The notes under the pieces were generated by a model. That model ran no database searches. It saw only the letters and a list, made by a program, of their open reading frames with translations, and was not told the DNA's origin. 64,000 nt of DNA from an uncultured Bacteroidota bacterium (GTDB lineage Bacteria > Bacteroidota > Bacteroidia > Flavobacteriales > Flavobacteriaceae), in NCBI GenBank assembly GCA_902622595.1, contig CACNQM010000003.1:124001-188000 (forward strand), in the 5' to 3' direction. The translations under genes and the position numbers were made by a program. Positions 9,688 through 19,258 of the stretch are shown here, piece after piece. The stretch's first letter is position 1. Each line of letters begins with the position of its first letter.

Positions 9688-10272
9688 ATGGATCAAATAT
9701 TATTGTTTTTTATATCATCATTAGCACTCACCATGATGCCTGGTCCAGATATCTTATTTGTTATTAATCAGAGCCTTGAAGATAGAAGATCAGGACTTTT
9801 AGTTGCATTTGGGTTATGTTCTGGTCTAATTGTCCACACTCTAGTATTAGCATTTGGGTTGTCAGCTATTATTGAGCAAAATAATAATGTAATTATATTC
9901 TTCAAATACTTTGGGTCTGCTTATCTATTTTATTTAGCTTTTCAAGAATTTAAAAAAAATAGGGCAATAAATGTTAGACAGAAAGAAAACTTTTATTTAA
10001 GAGGAGTTTTTATGAATCTAATAAACCCAAAAGTGCTAATTTTCTTTTTGGCATATTTCCCCAATTTTCTTTTTTCAGATACTATTTCTACATCATATCA
10101 ATTTATTATTCTTGGAGCTATATTTATATTACAAGCATTAATAATATTTGCAATGGTTTCACTTACATCTAATAGATTAATCTCAATATTAAATGTTGAT
10201 GCTAATAATAAAAAAATAGTTTATTTAAAGTCATTTATTTTTGTTTTAATAGGTATGTCAATCCTGCTTTAG
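9688..10272 (+). CDS. LysE/RhtB-family amino-acid exporter
   Basis: MMPGPDILFVINQSLEDRRSGLLVAFGLCSGLIVHT; multiple hydrophobic segments. Confidence 0.9.
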   Translation: MDQILLFFISSLALTMMPGPDILFVINQSLEDRRSGLLVAFGLCSGLIVHTLVLAFGLSAIIEQNNNVIIFFKYFGSAYLFYLAFQEFKKNRAINVRQKENFYLRGVFMNLINPKVLIFFLAYFPNFLFSDTISTSYQFIILGAIFILQALIIFAMVSLTSNRLISILNVDANNKKIVYLKSFIFVLIGMSILL

Positions 10273-10291
10273 CATAGTATATTTTAATTTG

Positions 10292-10299
10292 TATATTTG
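10292..10299 (+). promoter_or_regulatory. Putative -7 box (TATATTTG) upstream of guaB
   Basis: TAnnTTTG match 29 nt upstream of the ATG. Confidence 0.45.
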
Positions 10300-10328
10300 C
10301 ATGCAATTAGTTTATAATTAATTGCGCT

Positions 10329-11804
10329 ATGATAAAATCTAAATTTGTTGGAGAGGGGTTAACTTACGAGGATGTTCTTCTTGTCCCTGCTTTTTCAAAA
10401 ATTCTTCCTTCAGATGTTTCGCTTCAAACAAGATTCAGTAAGAACATAAACTTGAATGTTCCAATTGTTTCAGCTGCTATGGATACTGTTACCGAGAGTA
10501 AAATGGCAATTGCTATTGCCAGTGAAGGTGGTATTGGCGTTATCCATAAAAATATGTCCATAGAAGATCAAGCAAATGAGGTTAGATTAGTTAAGAGAGC
10601 AGAATCAGGGATGATAATTGATCCTGTTACATTAGACTCGGATTCATTGGTTATTGATGCTAAAAATTCTATGAAAAAGTATAAAATTGGAGGTATTCCA
10701 ATTGTTTCAAAAACAGGAAAATTAGTTGGAATAGTAACCAATCGGGATTTAAGATTTGAAAAAGATAACTTAAAAAAATTATCACAGGTTATGACTAATA
10801 AAAATTTAATTACGGCTAAGGCGGGTACATCTATGTCACAGGCCGAAGAAATTCTTCAAACTTATAAGATTGAAAAATTACCAGTTGTTGATGAAAGAGG
10901 AATACTTATTGGTCTTATCACATTTAGGGATATTAACAAACACTCAGAGAAACCAACTTCAAATAAAGATAAACTTGGTAGATTAATGGTAGCAGCAGCG
11001 ATTGGAACAGATAAAGATTTTAAAAAAAGAGCTGAACATTTAATTAAATCAGGAGTTGATGCACTTGTAGTTGACACTGCCCATGCCCATTCTAGTAAGG
11101 TGGGAGATGTTCTGAAAGTCTTAAAGGACAAATTTAATGGAGTTGATATTGTAGTTGGGAACATTGCAACTGCAGATGCAGCAAATTATTTGAAGGATAA
11201 TGGTGCGGATGGTATAAAGGTTGGTATTGGTCCAGGTTCAATATGTACAACAAGAGTAGTTGCAGGTGTAGGCTACCCTCAGTTATCTGCAGTTTTAGAA
11301 GTATCAAGTGCATTAAAAGATTCAAAAATACCTTTGATTGCTGATGGTGGTATAAGATATACCGGAGATATTTCAAAGGCTATTGCAGCAGGAGCTGATT
11401 CTGTTATGCTTGGATCTCTTTTAGCTGGTACTGAAGAATCACCTGGAGAAACTATTATTTATGATGGTAGAAAATTTAAGACTTACAGAGGTATGGGGTC
11501 TGTTGAGGCTATGCAAAAAGGAAGTAAGGATAGGTATTTTCAATCAGAAAAATCAGATAAGAAAAAATTAGTACCTGAGGGGATAGTTGGAAGAGTACCA
11601 TACAAAGGACAGCTAAATGAAAGTATACATCAATTTATTGGTGGCCTTAGATCTGGTATGGGTTATTGTGGAACAAAAGATATACCTTCATTAAAAAAAT
11701 CTTCAAAATTTGTCAAGATTACTGGTTCCGGAATTAGAGAGAGTCATCCTCACAATGTTTCAATTACAAAAGAGGCCCCTAACTATAGCCCACCAAAAAT
11801 ATAA
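10329..11804 (+). CDS. guaB: IMP dehydrogenase
   Basis: [15 protein letters not shown] pair, [30 protein letters not shown]. Confidence 0.98.
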   Translation: MIKSKFVGEGLTYEDVLLVPAFSKILPSDVSLQTRFSKNINLNVPIVSAAMDTVTESKMAIAIASEGGIGVIHKNMSIEDQANEVRLVKRAESGMIIDPVTLDSDSLVIDAKNSMKKYKIGGIPIVSKTGKLVGIVTNRDLRFEKDNLKKLSQVMTNKNLITAKAGTSMSQAEEILQTYKIEKLPVVDERGILIGLITFRDINKHSEKPTSNKDKLGRLMVAAAIGTDKDFKKRAEHLIKSGVDALVVDTAHAHSSKVGDVLKVLKDKFNGVDIVVGNIATADAANYLKDNGADGIKVGIGPGSICTTRVVAGVGYPQLSAVLEVSSALKDSKIPLIADGGIRYTGDISKAIAAGADSVMLGSLLAGTEESPGETIIYDGRKFKTYRGMGSVEAMQKGSKDRYFQSEKSDKKKLVPEGIVGRVPYKGQLNESIHQFIGGLRSGMGYCGTKDIPSLKKSSKFVKITGSGIRESHPHNVSITKEAPNYSPPKI

Positions 11805-11806
11805 CT

Positions 11807-12646
11807 TTGAAAAGACTAATTATAACAACATTGTTATGCCTTTTTTTAGAAAGTTGCTCAAACTTTTCTAATAATGATTCTAATAATCTCGTAGCCAGGG
11901 CTGGGGAAAACTTTTTATATGAAGATGATCTACCTAATTATGTATCAAGTGATGACAGTTTAATTAAAATTTCAAATTTTATTGAAACCTGGGCAAAAGA
12001 AAAAGTTTTATATGATTTATCGATCATTAATTTGTCACAATCTAAAAGAGCTGAAATTGACGAGCTCATCAATAATTATAGAGTTGATCTATATATTAAC
12101 TCCTACAAAGATTTAATAGTAAACTCTAGAATTGATTCTATAGTGACAAATGAGCAAATAGACTCATTTTACACTATGAATTCAAACAATTTTAAGCTTA
12201 ATGAAAATCTTGTAAAATACAGATATATAAAGGTTCCTGATGATAATATTAATATTAATAGAATAAGAAGATACATTGTACGTATGGGTGAACAAGATAG
12301 ATACTTTTTAGATTCACTAAATTTTCAATTTGCAGATCTAAAACTTGACGATTCAATTTGGTTTACTGAAAGAGATGTCATTGCTTCAATCAATTTTATA
12401 AATCAAAATAATAAGTCTAAATATTTCATAAAAGATAGACTATTTACTGTAGATGAGTTTAACTATACTAATTTTTTTATAATTGATGACATGTTAAAAT
12501 CAGGAAATATTCCACCAAAATCTTATCTTTATGATAGAATTAAGTCAACAATTATAAATCAAAGAAAATTAGAAATTCTTAAGAGTATAAATAAAGAAAT
12601 TTTAAATGATGCACTTAAATCAAGGAAATATGAAGTTTATAAATAG
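11807..12646 (+). CDS. Hypothetical lipoprotein, possible PPIase-like/SurA-associated chaperone
   Basis: Lipobox FLESCS; starts TTG 2 nt after guaB stop and overlaps the SurA-like gene. Confidence 0.65.
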   Translation: MKRLIITTLLCLFLESCSNFSNNDSNNLVARAGENFLYEDDLPNYVSSDDSLIKISNFIETWAKEKVLYDLSIINLSQSKRAEIDELINNYRVDLYINSYKDLIVNSRIDSIVTNEQIDSFYTMNSNNFKLNENLVKYRYIKVPDDNININRIRRYIVRMGEQDRYFLDSLNFQFADLKLDDSIWFTERDVIASINFINQNNKSKYFIKDRLFTVDEFNYTNFFIIDDMLKSGNIPPKSYLYDRIKSTIINQRKLEILKSINKEILNDALKSRKYEVYK

Positions 12647-13976
12647 TCTATTATTTTTATTAATTTTTCAGTTTTCATTTACACAGGAAAAAATTAAAGT
12701 TGATGGAATATCATCAGTAGTTGGTGATTTTATAATACTGGACTCTGATATTGATAAAGTTTTAATTGATATGGAATCTCAAGGTCTTTCTACCAGAGGT
12801 GTTTCAAAATGTCAGCTTTTAGGTAAACTAATGGAAGATAAACTTTATGCTCATCATGCAATTCAAGACAGTCTTGAACTATCAGATAATGAAATTTATG
12901 ATTATGTTGACAGACAGCTTGAGTATTTTACAGAACAGCTCGGTGGAATTGAAAAAGTATTAGAATTTTATAATAAAAGAGATGAGCTTTCATTTAGAGA
13001 CGAACTTTTTGAAATAAATAAGACTCAAAGACTATCTGAGATGATGCAAGAATCAATCGTAGAAAAAGTAGAGATTACTCCAGAGGAAGTAAGACAGTTT
13101 TTTCAAGCTATTCCAAAAATAGATCTACCAGTATTTGGTACTGAGCTAGAAATTGCTCAGATTGTTGTTGAGCCAAAAGTGTCTGAAGAAGAAAATCAAA
13201 GAATTGTTGATCAACTTAAATTATTTAGAGAGGATATCCTTGAAGGTGGAATGAGTTTTGCTTCAAAGGCTTTACTTTATTCGCAAGATCCTGGTTCTAG
13301 AAGCAAGGGTGGAAAGTATACACTAAATAGGAAGAAACCTAGGATGGCAAAAGAATTTAGAGATGTTGCCTTTAGTTTAAGAGAAGGTGAAATATCTCAA
13401 CCATTTAGAACTGAATTTGGATGGCACATCTTAGCTGTTGATAATATTAGAGGTCAAGAAATTGACATTCGTCATATTTTATTAATTCCAAAAATTTCTG
13501 ACGATGAATTAAAATCAGCAAAAGAGAAAATTGATAATATTAGAGATAGAATATCTTCTGGTGAAATTACTTTTGCAGATGCAGCTTTAAGATTCTCAGA
13601 TGAAAAGCAAACTAGATTGAATGGGGGAGTACTAATTAATCCAACTACCAATGATACAAGATTTGAGTTAACAAAAATGGATCCATTATTATATTCACAA
13701 GTAAAGGACCTTAATGATAATGAGATGAGTATGCCTCTTTTAGATAACTCTGACAATAGTGTCTCAAAATATAAAATTTTAAAAATTTCAAATAGGTTTG
13801 ACGAGCATGTTGCGGACTTCTCTAAAGATTATGTAAAAATTAAAGAGCTTGCTCTCACTGAAAAACAACTTAAGACAATTAAGAAGTGGATGGAAGAAAA
13901 AATAACTGACACATTTATCAATGTAAACCCTGATAGTAGCTACTGTAACTTCGCTTATAATTGGAAAAAAGAATAA
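12606..13976 (+). CDS. SurA-like periplasmic peptidylprolyl isomerase (two parvulin domains); start probably 12630
   Basis: ELEIAQIVVEPK...GWHILAVDN and IDIRHILLIPK repeats; signal peptide MKFINSLLFLLIFQFSFTQ begins at 12630. Confidence 0.9.
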   Translation: MMHLNQGNMKFINSLLFLLIFQFSFTQEKIKVDGISSVVGDFIILDSDIDKVLIDMESQGLSTRGVSKCQLLGKLMEDKLYAHHAIQDSLELSDNEIYDYVDRQLEYFTEQLGGIEKVLEFYNKRDELSFRDELFEINKTQRLSEMMQESIVEKVEITPEEVRQFFQAIPKIDLPVFGTELEIAQIVVEPKVSEEENQRIVDQLKLFREDILEGGMSFASKALLYSQDPGSRSKGGKYTLNRKKPRMAKEFRDVAFSLREGEISQPFRTEFGWHILAVDNIRGQEIDIRHILLIPKISDDELKSAKEKIDNIRDRISSGEITFADAALRFSDEKQTRLNGGVLINPTTNDTRFELTKMDPLLYSQVKDLNDNEMSMPLLDNSDNSVSKYKILKISNRFDEHVADFSKDYVKIKELALTEKQLKTIKKWMEEKITDTFINVNPDSSYCNFAYNWKKE

Positions 13977-14420
13977 CTATTTAAAATATTTCCAAGGGAC
14001 TATTAGCATTCCAAAACACTCTCCGCCATCTTTATTTATATTTTTATGATGAATTTTATGTGCTCTTCTTACACCTCTAGCATACTTATTGTCAATATTT
14101 CTTAAAAATTTAAATCTTTGGTGAATAAAAACATCATGAACGATAAAATAAGCTAATCCGTAAAGCCCTATTCCTATTGCAATTGGTAGTCCAAGCCAAA
14201 AGCCTTGTCCCCACATAATAACAAAACTTACACTTAAAAAAGCATAGAAAAAAAAGAAAAGATCATTTCTCTCAAACCATGATTTATGATCTTTTTTGTG
14301 ATGATCTTTATGAAGAATCCAAAGTGGTCCGTGCATAATATACTTATGGTTAAACCAAGCTGTAAACTCGGTTACAATAAATGTTATTATGAGAGTAAAA
14401 ATCCAAATAATTATATCCAT
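13977..14420 (-). CDS. crtZ: Beta-carotene hydroxylase (fatty acid hydroxylase family)
   Basis: FNHKYIMHGPLWILHKDHHKKD, YFIVHDVFIHQRF, RAHKIHHK His boxes. Confidence 0.92.
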   Translation of the reverse strand: MDIIIWIFTLIITFIVTEFTAWFNHKYIMHGPLWILHKDHHKKDHKSWFERNDLFFFFYAFLSVSFVIMWGQGFWLGLPIAIGIGLYGLAYFIVHDVFIHQRFKFLRNIDNKYARGVRRAHKIHHKNINKDGGECFGMLIVPWKYFK

Positions 14421-15259
14421 TGAATAAGATTTAATTGATATTTAACATATGATCTCGCAATTACAACAAACTTTTGGAAGTTATGAATTCTAACTCTTTT
14501 TTTAACAATATTTTCAGATGAAATTCTTTTTAACTTTTTTAATAGTTTAAAATAATATCTGTAAGCAATGTATACTGCAAACTTTGAATTTTTTGGAAGT
14601 CTTACAATACCTTTAATGGCATTTTTAAAATCTTCTTCAATTTCAGATATTATCTCTCTTTTTGACTCTTCATTAAAATTATTCATATCTACATTTGGAA
14701 AATATACCCTATTTAAAATTTTGGAATCATCTTTCAAGTCTCTTAAAAAATTTACTTTTTGAAACGCTGAACCTAATGATATCGCAAAAGGACTAAGTTC
14801 ATTATACTTTTTCTCAGATCCGTTAACAAATACTTTTAGACACATTAATCCCACTACATCAGCTGAACCATATATATACTTTTTATACTCTTCAACCGAA
14901 TCATATTCTTTTTTTTCTAAATCCATTTTCATACTATCTAAAAAAGAACTAATAAGATTTTTAGGAATAGAGTATTTATTAACAGTAAACTGAAACGAAT
15001 TAAGAATTGGGTTTAGACTTATTTTATTATCTATACTTCTCCACAATTCCTTCTCAAACTCGCTAAGTAATTCTTTCTTTGGAAACTCATGAAATGTATC
15101 AACAATTTCATCAGCAAGTCTGACAAACCCATATATATTAAAAATATCTTGTCTAATAGATTTTGAAAGAAGATTACTTGAGAAATAAAATGATGTACTA
15201 TATCTTTTTATCACTAATTTACTAGAGTCACTTGATACCTTATCAAAAATTGATTTCAT
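14411..15259 (-). CDS. crtB: Phytoene/squalene synthase
   Basis: YGFVRLADEIVDTF, YIYGSADVVGLMCLKVF, FQKVNFLRDLKDD. Confidence 0.95.
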   Translation of the reverse strand: MKSIFDKVSSDSSKLVIKRYSTSFYFSSNLLSKSIRQDIFNIYGFVRLADEIVDTFHEFPKKELLSEFEKELWRSIDNKISLNPILNSFQFTVNKYSIPKNLISSFLDSMKMDLEKKEYDSVEEYKKYIYGSADVVGLMCLKVFVNGSEKKYNELSPFAISLGSAFQKVNFLRDLKDDSKILNRVYFPNVDMNNFNEESKREIISEIEEDFKNAIKGIVRLPKNSKFAVYIAYRYYFKLLKKLKRISSENIVKKRVRIHNFQKFVVIARSYVKYQLNLIQWI

Positions 15260-15294
15260 AATACAAAAATAACTAAAAAGAGTAAATCAATTCA

Positions 15295-15302
15295 TATCTT
15301 TG
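15295..15302 (+). promoter_or_regulatory. Putative -7 box (TATCTTTG), 4 nt upstream of ATG
   Basis: TAnnTTTG match. Confidence 0.45.
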
Positions 15303-15306
15303 ATTT

Positions 15307-16098
15307 ATGGAAAAAACTTTATTGTATCATTACACGTCACTTTCACACCTTATTGAAATTTTTAAAACAGGTAAATTACTTACTTCACAGACTGAAAAGA
15401 TGCTTAAAGTAAAAAAACCAGGTCTTTGGTTTACTACTAACTCTAAATGGGAATATTCAGCATTTAAAAGGTTCAATGATGGTAAAAAGGAATTTGATTT
15501 AAATACTCCTGAGGAATTTGAAAAATATATTGGTTGTGCAAGACTAGTGACCAACTTAAATTCTCTATTTGTAACTTTTGCTAAGTATAAGCATAAATCT
15601 AAGGTCAATCCTTTATTATGGGATAAAATGGCTGAGATTGGTAAATCAAAAGGAGCGAATCCAACTGAATGGTATGCAACATTCAGTCCAATGAGTATTA
15701 ATAACCTTGATATAGAAGTTTATGAGGGGGGTGAATGGTTTAAATTAAAAAAAGAAAATGGAGAATTTGACTCAGACCTTTTTAACAGGAGTCTTGAAAA
15801 AACTTTTGTTTTCAAGAAAGGAAAAGAGATGGAAGAAAAGATGATAAAAGAAGTCGAATTAAATAAAGAGAAAGATAATCTAAATATTGAAAAACCAATT
15901 GAGGAGAAAGTTGAGCCAGTGGTTGAGGAGAAAGCTGAGCCAGTGGTTGAGGAGAAAGCTGAGCCGGTGGTTGAGGAGAAAGTTAAGCCAGTAGTAGATG
16001 AGAAATCTGATGAATTGATTGAGGATAAAAAGAAATTAGAGACAGCAAAATCAAAAGGGATATTATCTAGAGTTAGGAATTTCATTAAAAGAAAATAA
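15307..16098 (+). CDS. Uncharacterised ART-like domain protein with acidic repeat tail and basic C-terminus
   Basis: LYHYTSLSHLIEIFKTGKLL...PGLWFTTNSKWEYSAF...GANPTEWYATFSPM...VYEGGEWFKL; VEPVVEEK repeats; RVRNFIKRK end. Confidence 0.6.
   Translation: MEKTLLYHYTSLSHLIEIFKTGKLLTSQTEKMLKVKKPGLWFTTNSKWEYSAFKRFNDGKKEFDLNTPEEFEKYIGCARLVTNLNSLFVTFAKYKHKSKVNPLLWDKMAEIGKSKGANPTEWYATFSPMSINNLDIEVYEGGEWFKLKKENGEFDSDLFNRSLEKTFVFKKGKEMEEKMIKEVELNKEKDNLNIEKPIEEKVEPVVEEKAEPVVEEKAEPVVEEKVKPVVDEKSDELIEDKKKLETAKSKGILSRVRNFIKRK
15910..16005 (+). repeat. In-frame 24-bp tandem repeat, 4 copies (last degenerate)
   Basis: GTTGAGCCAGTGGTTGAGGAGAAA-like unit at 15910, 15934, 15958, 15982, encoding (V/A)EPVVEEK. 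Confidence 0.95.
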
Positions 16099-16134
16099 AA
16101 AAGTACTCTAATTAAAATTCACTTCAGTTAACAT

Positions 16135-17424
16135 TTATTCACCAGGCCTTGGAATTTTATAATTACCATAAATATCTGGCTTAATTGGTGGTTCTGAATT
16201 CCATGTTAAATTATTTGGAACCAAATTATCATTTATCTTTAAAACATCATTTAATTTTATAACCTTTCCTGTGTAGGTTGCCATTCTACCCATTATTGAA
16301 GCTAAATTAGATCTTACTGCATAATCTGAATTATCAATTTGATCACCTTGTCGAATTGATTTAAATAATAAATCATGCTCAATTTGATATGGTGACTTAT
16401 CATCAATAGGATCGTATTCATATATTATGTTGCCTTTATGATCAGTTATATTTACTATTCCTGAATCATCAAGATTAACAATTCCTTTAGTGCCTATTAA
16501 TTTCTCATTTACTTCGTAGAATGTGCCAGGTTGATGTCTACACTGACTATGAATAGTTGCGCCATTTTTATACTTAAATTCGACGTAATGATGATCAAAA
16601 ATATGACCATATTTTTTGCCTTTTCTTATTTCTCTGCCCCCCATTCCTTGAGCCGAAATAGGATAATCACCAATAAACCAATTTGCTACATCAATATTAT
16701 GGATGTGTTGTTCCACAATATGATCACCACAAAGCCAGTTAAAATAATACCAATTTCTCATTTGATATTCGAGTTCTGATTGATTTTTTTCTCTTTCCTT
16801 TACCCATACTCCACGCGAGTTCCATTTTACAATTCCAGAGGTTATCTTACCTACCATTCCCCTTTTTACCTGTTTAAACGTATTAATATAACTTGGCTGA
16901 TATCTTCTTTGTAGTCCAACTACAACATTTAATTTTTTTTTCTTAACTATTTTTGCTGATTCAATAAATCTTTTTATACCTGAGATATCTGTTGCTACTG
17001 GTTTTTCGACAAAAACATGTTTTGAAGAATTAACTGCATATTCAAAATGCTGAGGTCTAAACCCTGGTGGTGTAGCTAGTATAACTACATCTGCATTATC
17101 GATTGTTTTTTTATAACCGTCAAAACCGGTGAAACAATTTTCATTTTTAACTCGAATCTTTGAGGTTCCTTTAAACTCATTTTTTAAATTATTGAGACTA
17201 CTCTCAATTTTATCTTCAAAAACATCACACATAGAGATAAGCTCAATATTATCGTCAGCATTAAGAGCATTTATAACTGCACCAGTTCCTCTTCCTCCGC
17301 AACCAACAAGAGATAATTTAATTTTATCATTATAAATATTCTTTTTGGATTTAAGTGTGTATCCAGGTAAAATAAATGCTGAGGATAACAAAGATGAGAA
17401 TTTAATAAAATTTCTTCGTTTCAT
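16135..17424 (-). CDS. Gfo/Idh/MocA-family oxidoreductase, exported (Tat-like leader)
   Basis: MKRRNFIKFSSLLSSAF leader; LVGCGGRGTGAVINAL, VFVEKPVATD. Confidence 0.9.
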   Translation of the reverse strand: MKRRNFIKFSSLLSSAFILPGYTLKSKKNIYNDKIKLSLVGCGGRGTGAVINALNADDNIELISMCDVFEDKIESSLNNLKNEFKGTSKIRVKNENCFTGFDGYKKTIDNADVVILATPPGFRPQHFEYAVNSSKHVFVEKPVATDISGIKRFIESAKIVKKKKLNVVVGLQRRYQPSYINTFKQVKRGMVGKITSGIVKWNSRGVWVKEREKNQSELEYQMRNWYYFNWLCGDHIVEQHIHNIDVANWFIGDYPISAQGMGGREIRKGKKYGHIFDHHYVEFKYKNGATIHSQCRHQPGTFYEVNEKLIGTKGIVNLDDSGIVNITDHKGNIIYEYDPIDDKSPYQIEHDLLFKSIRQGDQIDNSDYAVRSNLASIMGRMATYTGKVIKLNDVLKINDNLVPNNLTWNSEPPIKPDIYGNYKIPRPGE

Positions 17425-17440
17425 AACCTAAATATATTAA

Positions 17441-18394
17441 TTATTTAATCCAATATGCTTCAATATCCTCAATATTAGGAGTATTGTAAGGTCTAACTAC
17501 TCTAAAACCAAGAAATTGGGCATTTGTATGCCACCATCTACTTTTTGGAAACTGTGGGTCTCTTCTCTTCCAGCTTTTCTCTGAAGGTATTCTTTTATAA
17601 CTTTGTAAATCTTCAGCACTATCCTTCCATGAACCACCTCTAACAACTCTAGGATATTCACTAGTAGGCCTATTGAAAGGGTTGTTGATTATAGTATCCT
17701 TTAAATTTAGATATGCATCTTCAATGTACTGATCAAGTGTCCACTCAGAAACATTTCCATGCATATCATGTAATCCAAATTTGTTAGGAAGCTTTTGTCC
17801 AACCCTTTGATATTTTCCATTACTATTTTTTTCATACCAAGCATACTTTGTTAATGAATCAATTGAATTTCCAAAATGATATAAACTATCTGAGCCAGCC
17901 CTAGCAGCATACTCCCATTCAGCTTCGGTTGGCAGCCTATAGTAATTTCCAGTCATTGCTGTCAACCACTCACAGAACTTTGAGGCAGTTAATTGAGTCA
18001 TAGAGATTGCGGGATATCCTTCGACACCCATACCAAAAGACATATCAACATACGGGGCAGTGGCACCCGAGACAGCATCTACATCGACATTTATCTCGTG
18101 TTTATAACTCTTTCTTACTTGAAGAGAGTCAATTTCTCTAGATAAAAAAAGATTAAATATATCCCATGTTATTTCATACTTTGCCATCCAAAATGGACTT
18201 ATTTTAATATTTTGAGATGAAGTTTCATGATCCCCTGAGTCATCTTTACCCATTTTAAATATACCGCCTTCAATTGCAATCATTTCTATATTATAATCAA
18301 TTTTAGAAATGAGCTGATTATAATCTTCAAAATTATCATCCTGAGCTTGTGTATAAAAACAGAGTAAAAAAATAATTACATAAAGATTCTTCAT
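17441..18394 (-). CDS. Formylglycine-generating-enzyme (SUMF1/PvdO) family protein, secreted
   Basis: GGIFKMGKDDSGDHE, YRLPTEAEWEYAARAG, LHDMHGNVSEWTLD, RVVRGGSWKD. Confidence 0.9.
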   Translation of the reverse strand: MKNLYVIIFLLCFYTQAQDDNFEDYNQLISKIDYNIEMIAIEGGIFKMGKDDSGDHETSSQNIKISPFWMAKYEITWDIFNLFLSREIDSLQVRKSYKHEINVDVDAVSGATAPYVDMSFGMGVEGYPAISMTQLTASKFCEWLTAMTGNYYRLPTEAEWEYAARAGSDSLYHFGNSIDSLTKYAWYEKNSNGKYQRVGQKLPNKFGLHDMHGNVSEWTLDQYIEDAYLNLKDTIINNPFNRPTSEYPRVVRGGSWKDSAEDLQSYKRIPSEKSWKRRDPQFPKSRWWHTNAQFLGFRVVRPYNTPNIEDIEAYWIK

Positions 18395-18483
18395 ATGTAA
18401 AGACTATATAAAATTAAAAAAACTTTTAATTATAAATTTAGATCAAAAAATAATTAAGTGATAATTTATTTGGAAGGAAAATG

Positions 18484-18567
18484 TGCCTACGACTGGACTC
18501 GAACCAGCACGAGAATAATCTCACTACCCCCTCAAGGTAGCGTGTATACCAATTTCACCACGTAGGC
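18484..18567 (-). tRNA. tRNA-Leu(GAG)
   Basis: Reverse complement GCCTACGTGGTGAAATTGG...CTACC-TTGAGGG-GGTAG...GGTTCGAGTCC...CGTAGGC; long variable arm. Confidence 0.93.
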
Positions 18568-18581
18568 TAAAAATAGGGTAG

Positions 18582-18654
18582 TGACCTGGCTGGGGCTCGA
18601 ACCCAGGACCCTCTCCTTAAAAGGGAGATGCTCTACCAACTGAGCTACCAGGTC
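18582..18654 (-). tRNA. tRNA-Lys(TTT)
   Basis: Reverse complement GACCTGGTAGCTCAGTTGGTAGAGC...TCTCC-CTTTTAA-GGAGA...GGTTCGAGCCC...CCAGGTC. Confidence 0.95.
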
Positions 18655-18711
18655 TGAAAAAGATGTCAAATATACATTGAAATATTGATTATTCAATGAT
18701 GTTTTTTATTA

Positions 18712-18719
18712 TAAATTTG
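18712..18719 (+). promoter_or_regulatory. Putative -7 box (TAAATTTG), 5 nt upstream of aroK ATG
   Basis: TAnnTTTG match. Confidence 0.5.
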
Positions 18720-18724
18720 TTAAT

Positions 18725-19258
18725 ATGAATAAAACTATTAAGACAATTTTTTTAACTGGTTACATGGGAGCAGGTAAGACTTTAATTGGTAAATCCTTAT
18801 CAAAAAAAATTAATTATAAGTTTTATGATTTGGATAGTTATATAGAGACTAAAGAGGGCAAAAAAGTTTCTGATATATTTAATCAAAAAAATGAAGTTTA
18901 TTTTAGAAAAATTGAGAATAAATATCTTGATCAGTTATCATCTAAAAACGAAAAAAAAATAATTTCAACTGGAGGAGGAACTCCCTGTTTTAAAAATAAT
19001 CTAAATTTAATTCAAGATACTCCTGATTCATTATCCATATATCTGAAAGCAAATGTTAATACATTAGTTGAAAGATTAAAAAATTCTATTACCAAACGAC
19101 CGCTAATTTTACATTTAAAAAATGATCAGGAATTAAGAGATTTCATAACAAAGCATTTATTTGAAAGAAGCTTCTACTATGAAAAATCAGATATTAAAAT
19201 CAAAACTGATGATTTAGAATTAAGTAACATTGTAAAGTTGATTAGTGAACTAGTTTAA
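18725..19258 (+). CDS. aroK: Shikimate kinase
   Basis: LTGYMGAGKTLIGKSL, FYDLDSYIE, ISTGGGTPC. Confidence 0.95.
   Translation: MNKTIKTIFLTGYMGAGKTLIGKSLSKKINYKFYDLDSYIETKEGKKVSDIFNQKNEVYFRKIENKYLDQLSSKNEKKIISTGGGTPCFKNNLNLIQDTPDSLSIYLKANVNTLVERLKNSITKRPLILHLKNDQELRDFITKHLFERSFYYEKSDIKIKTDDLELSNIVKLISELV

Noticed and set aside
15910-16005. Possible CRISPR-like array
   Set aside because: 24-bp units are directly abutting without spacers and are in frame inside a CDS: a minisatellite
16135-18394. Gfo/Idh oxidoreductase plus formylglycine-generating-type gene as a sulfatase/polysaccharide locus
   Set aside because: No sulfatase, SusC/SusD or glycoside hydrolase nearby; adjacency alone is not enough
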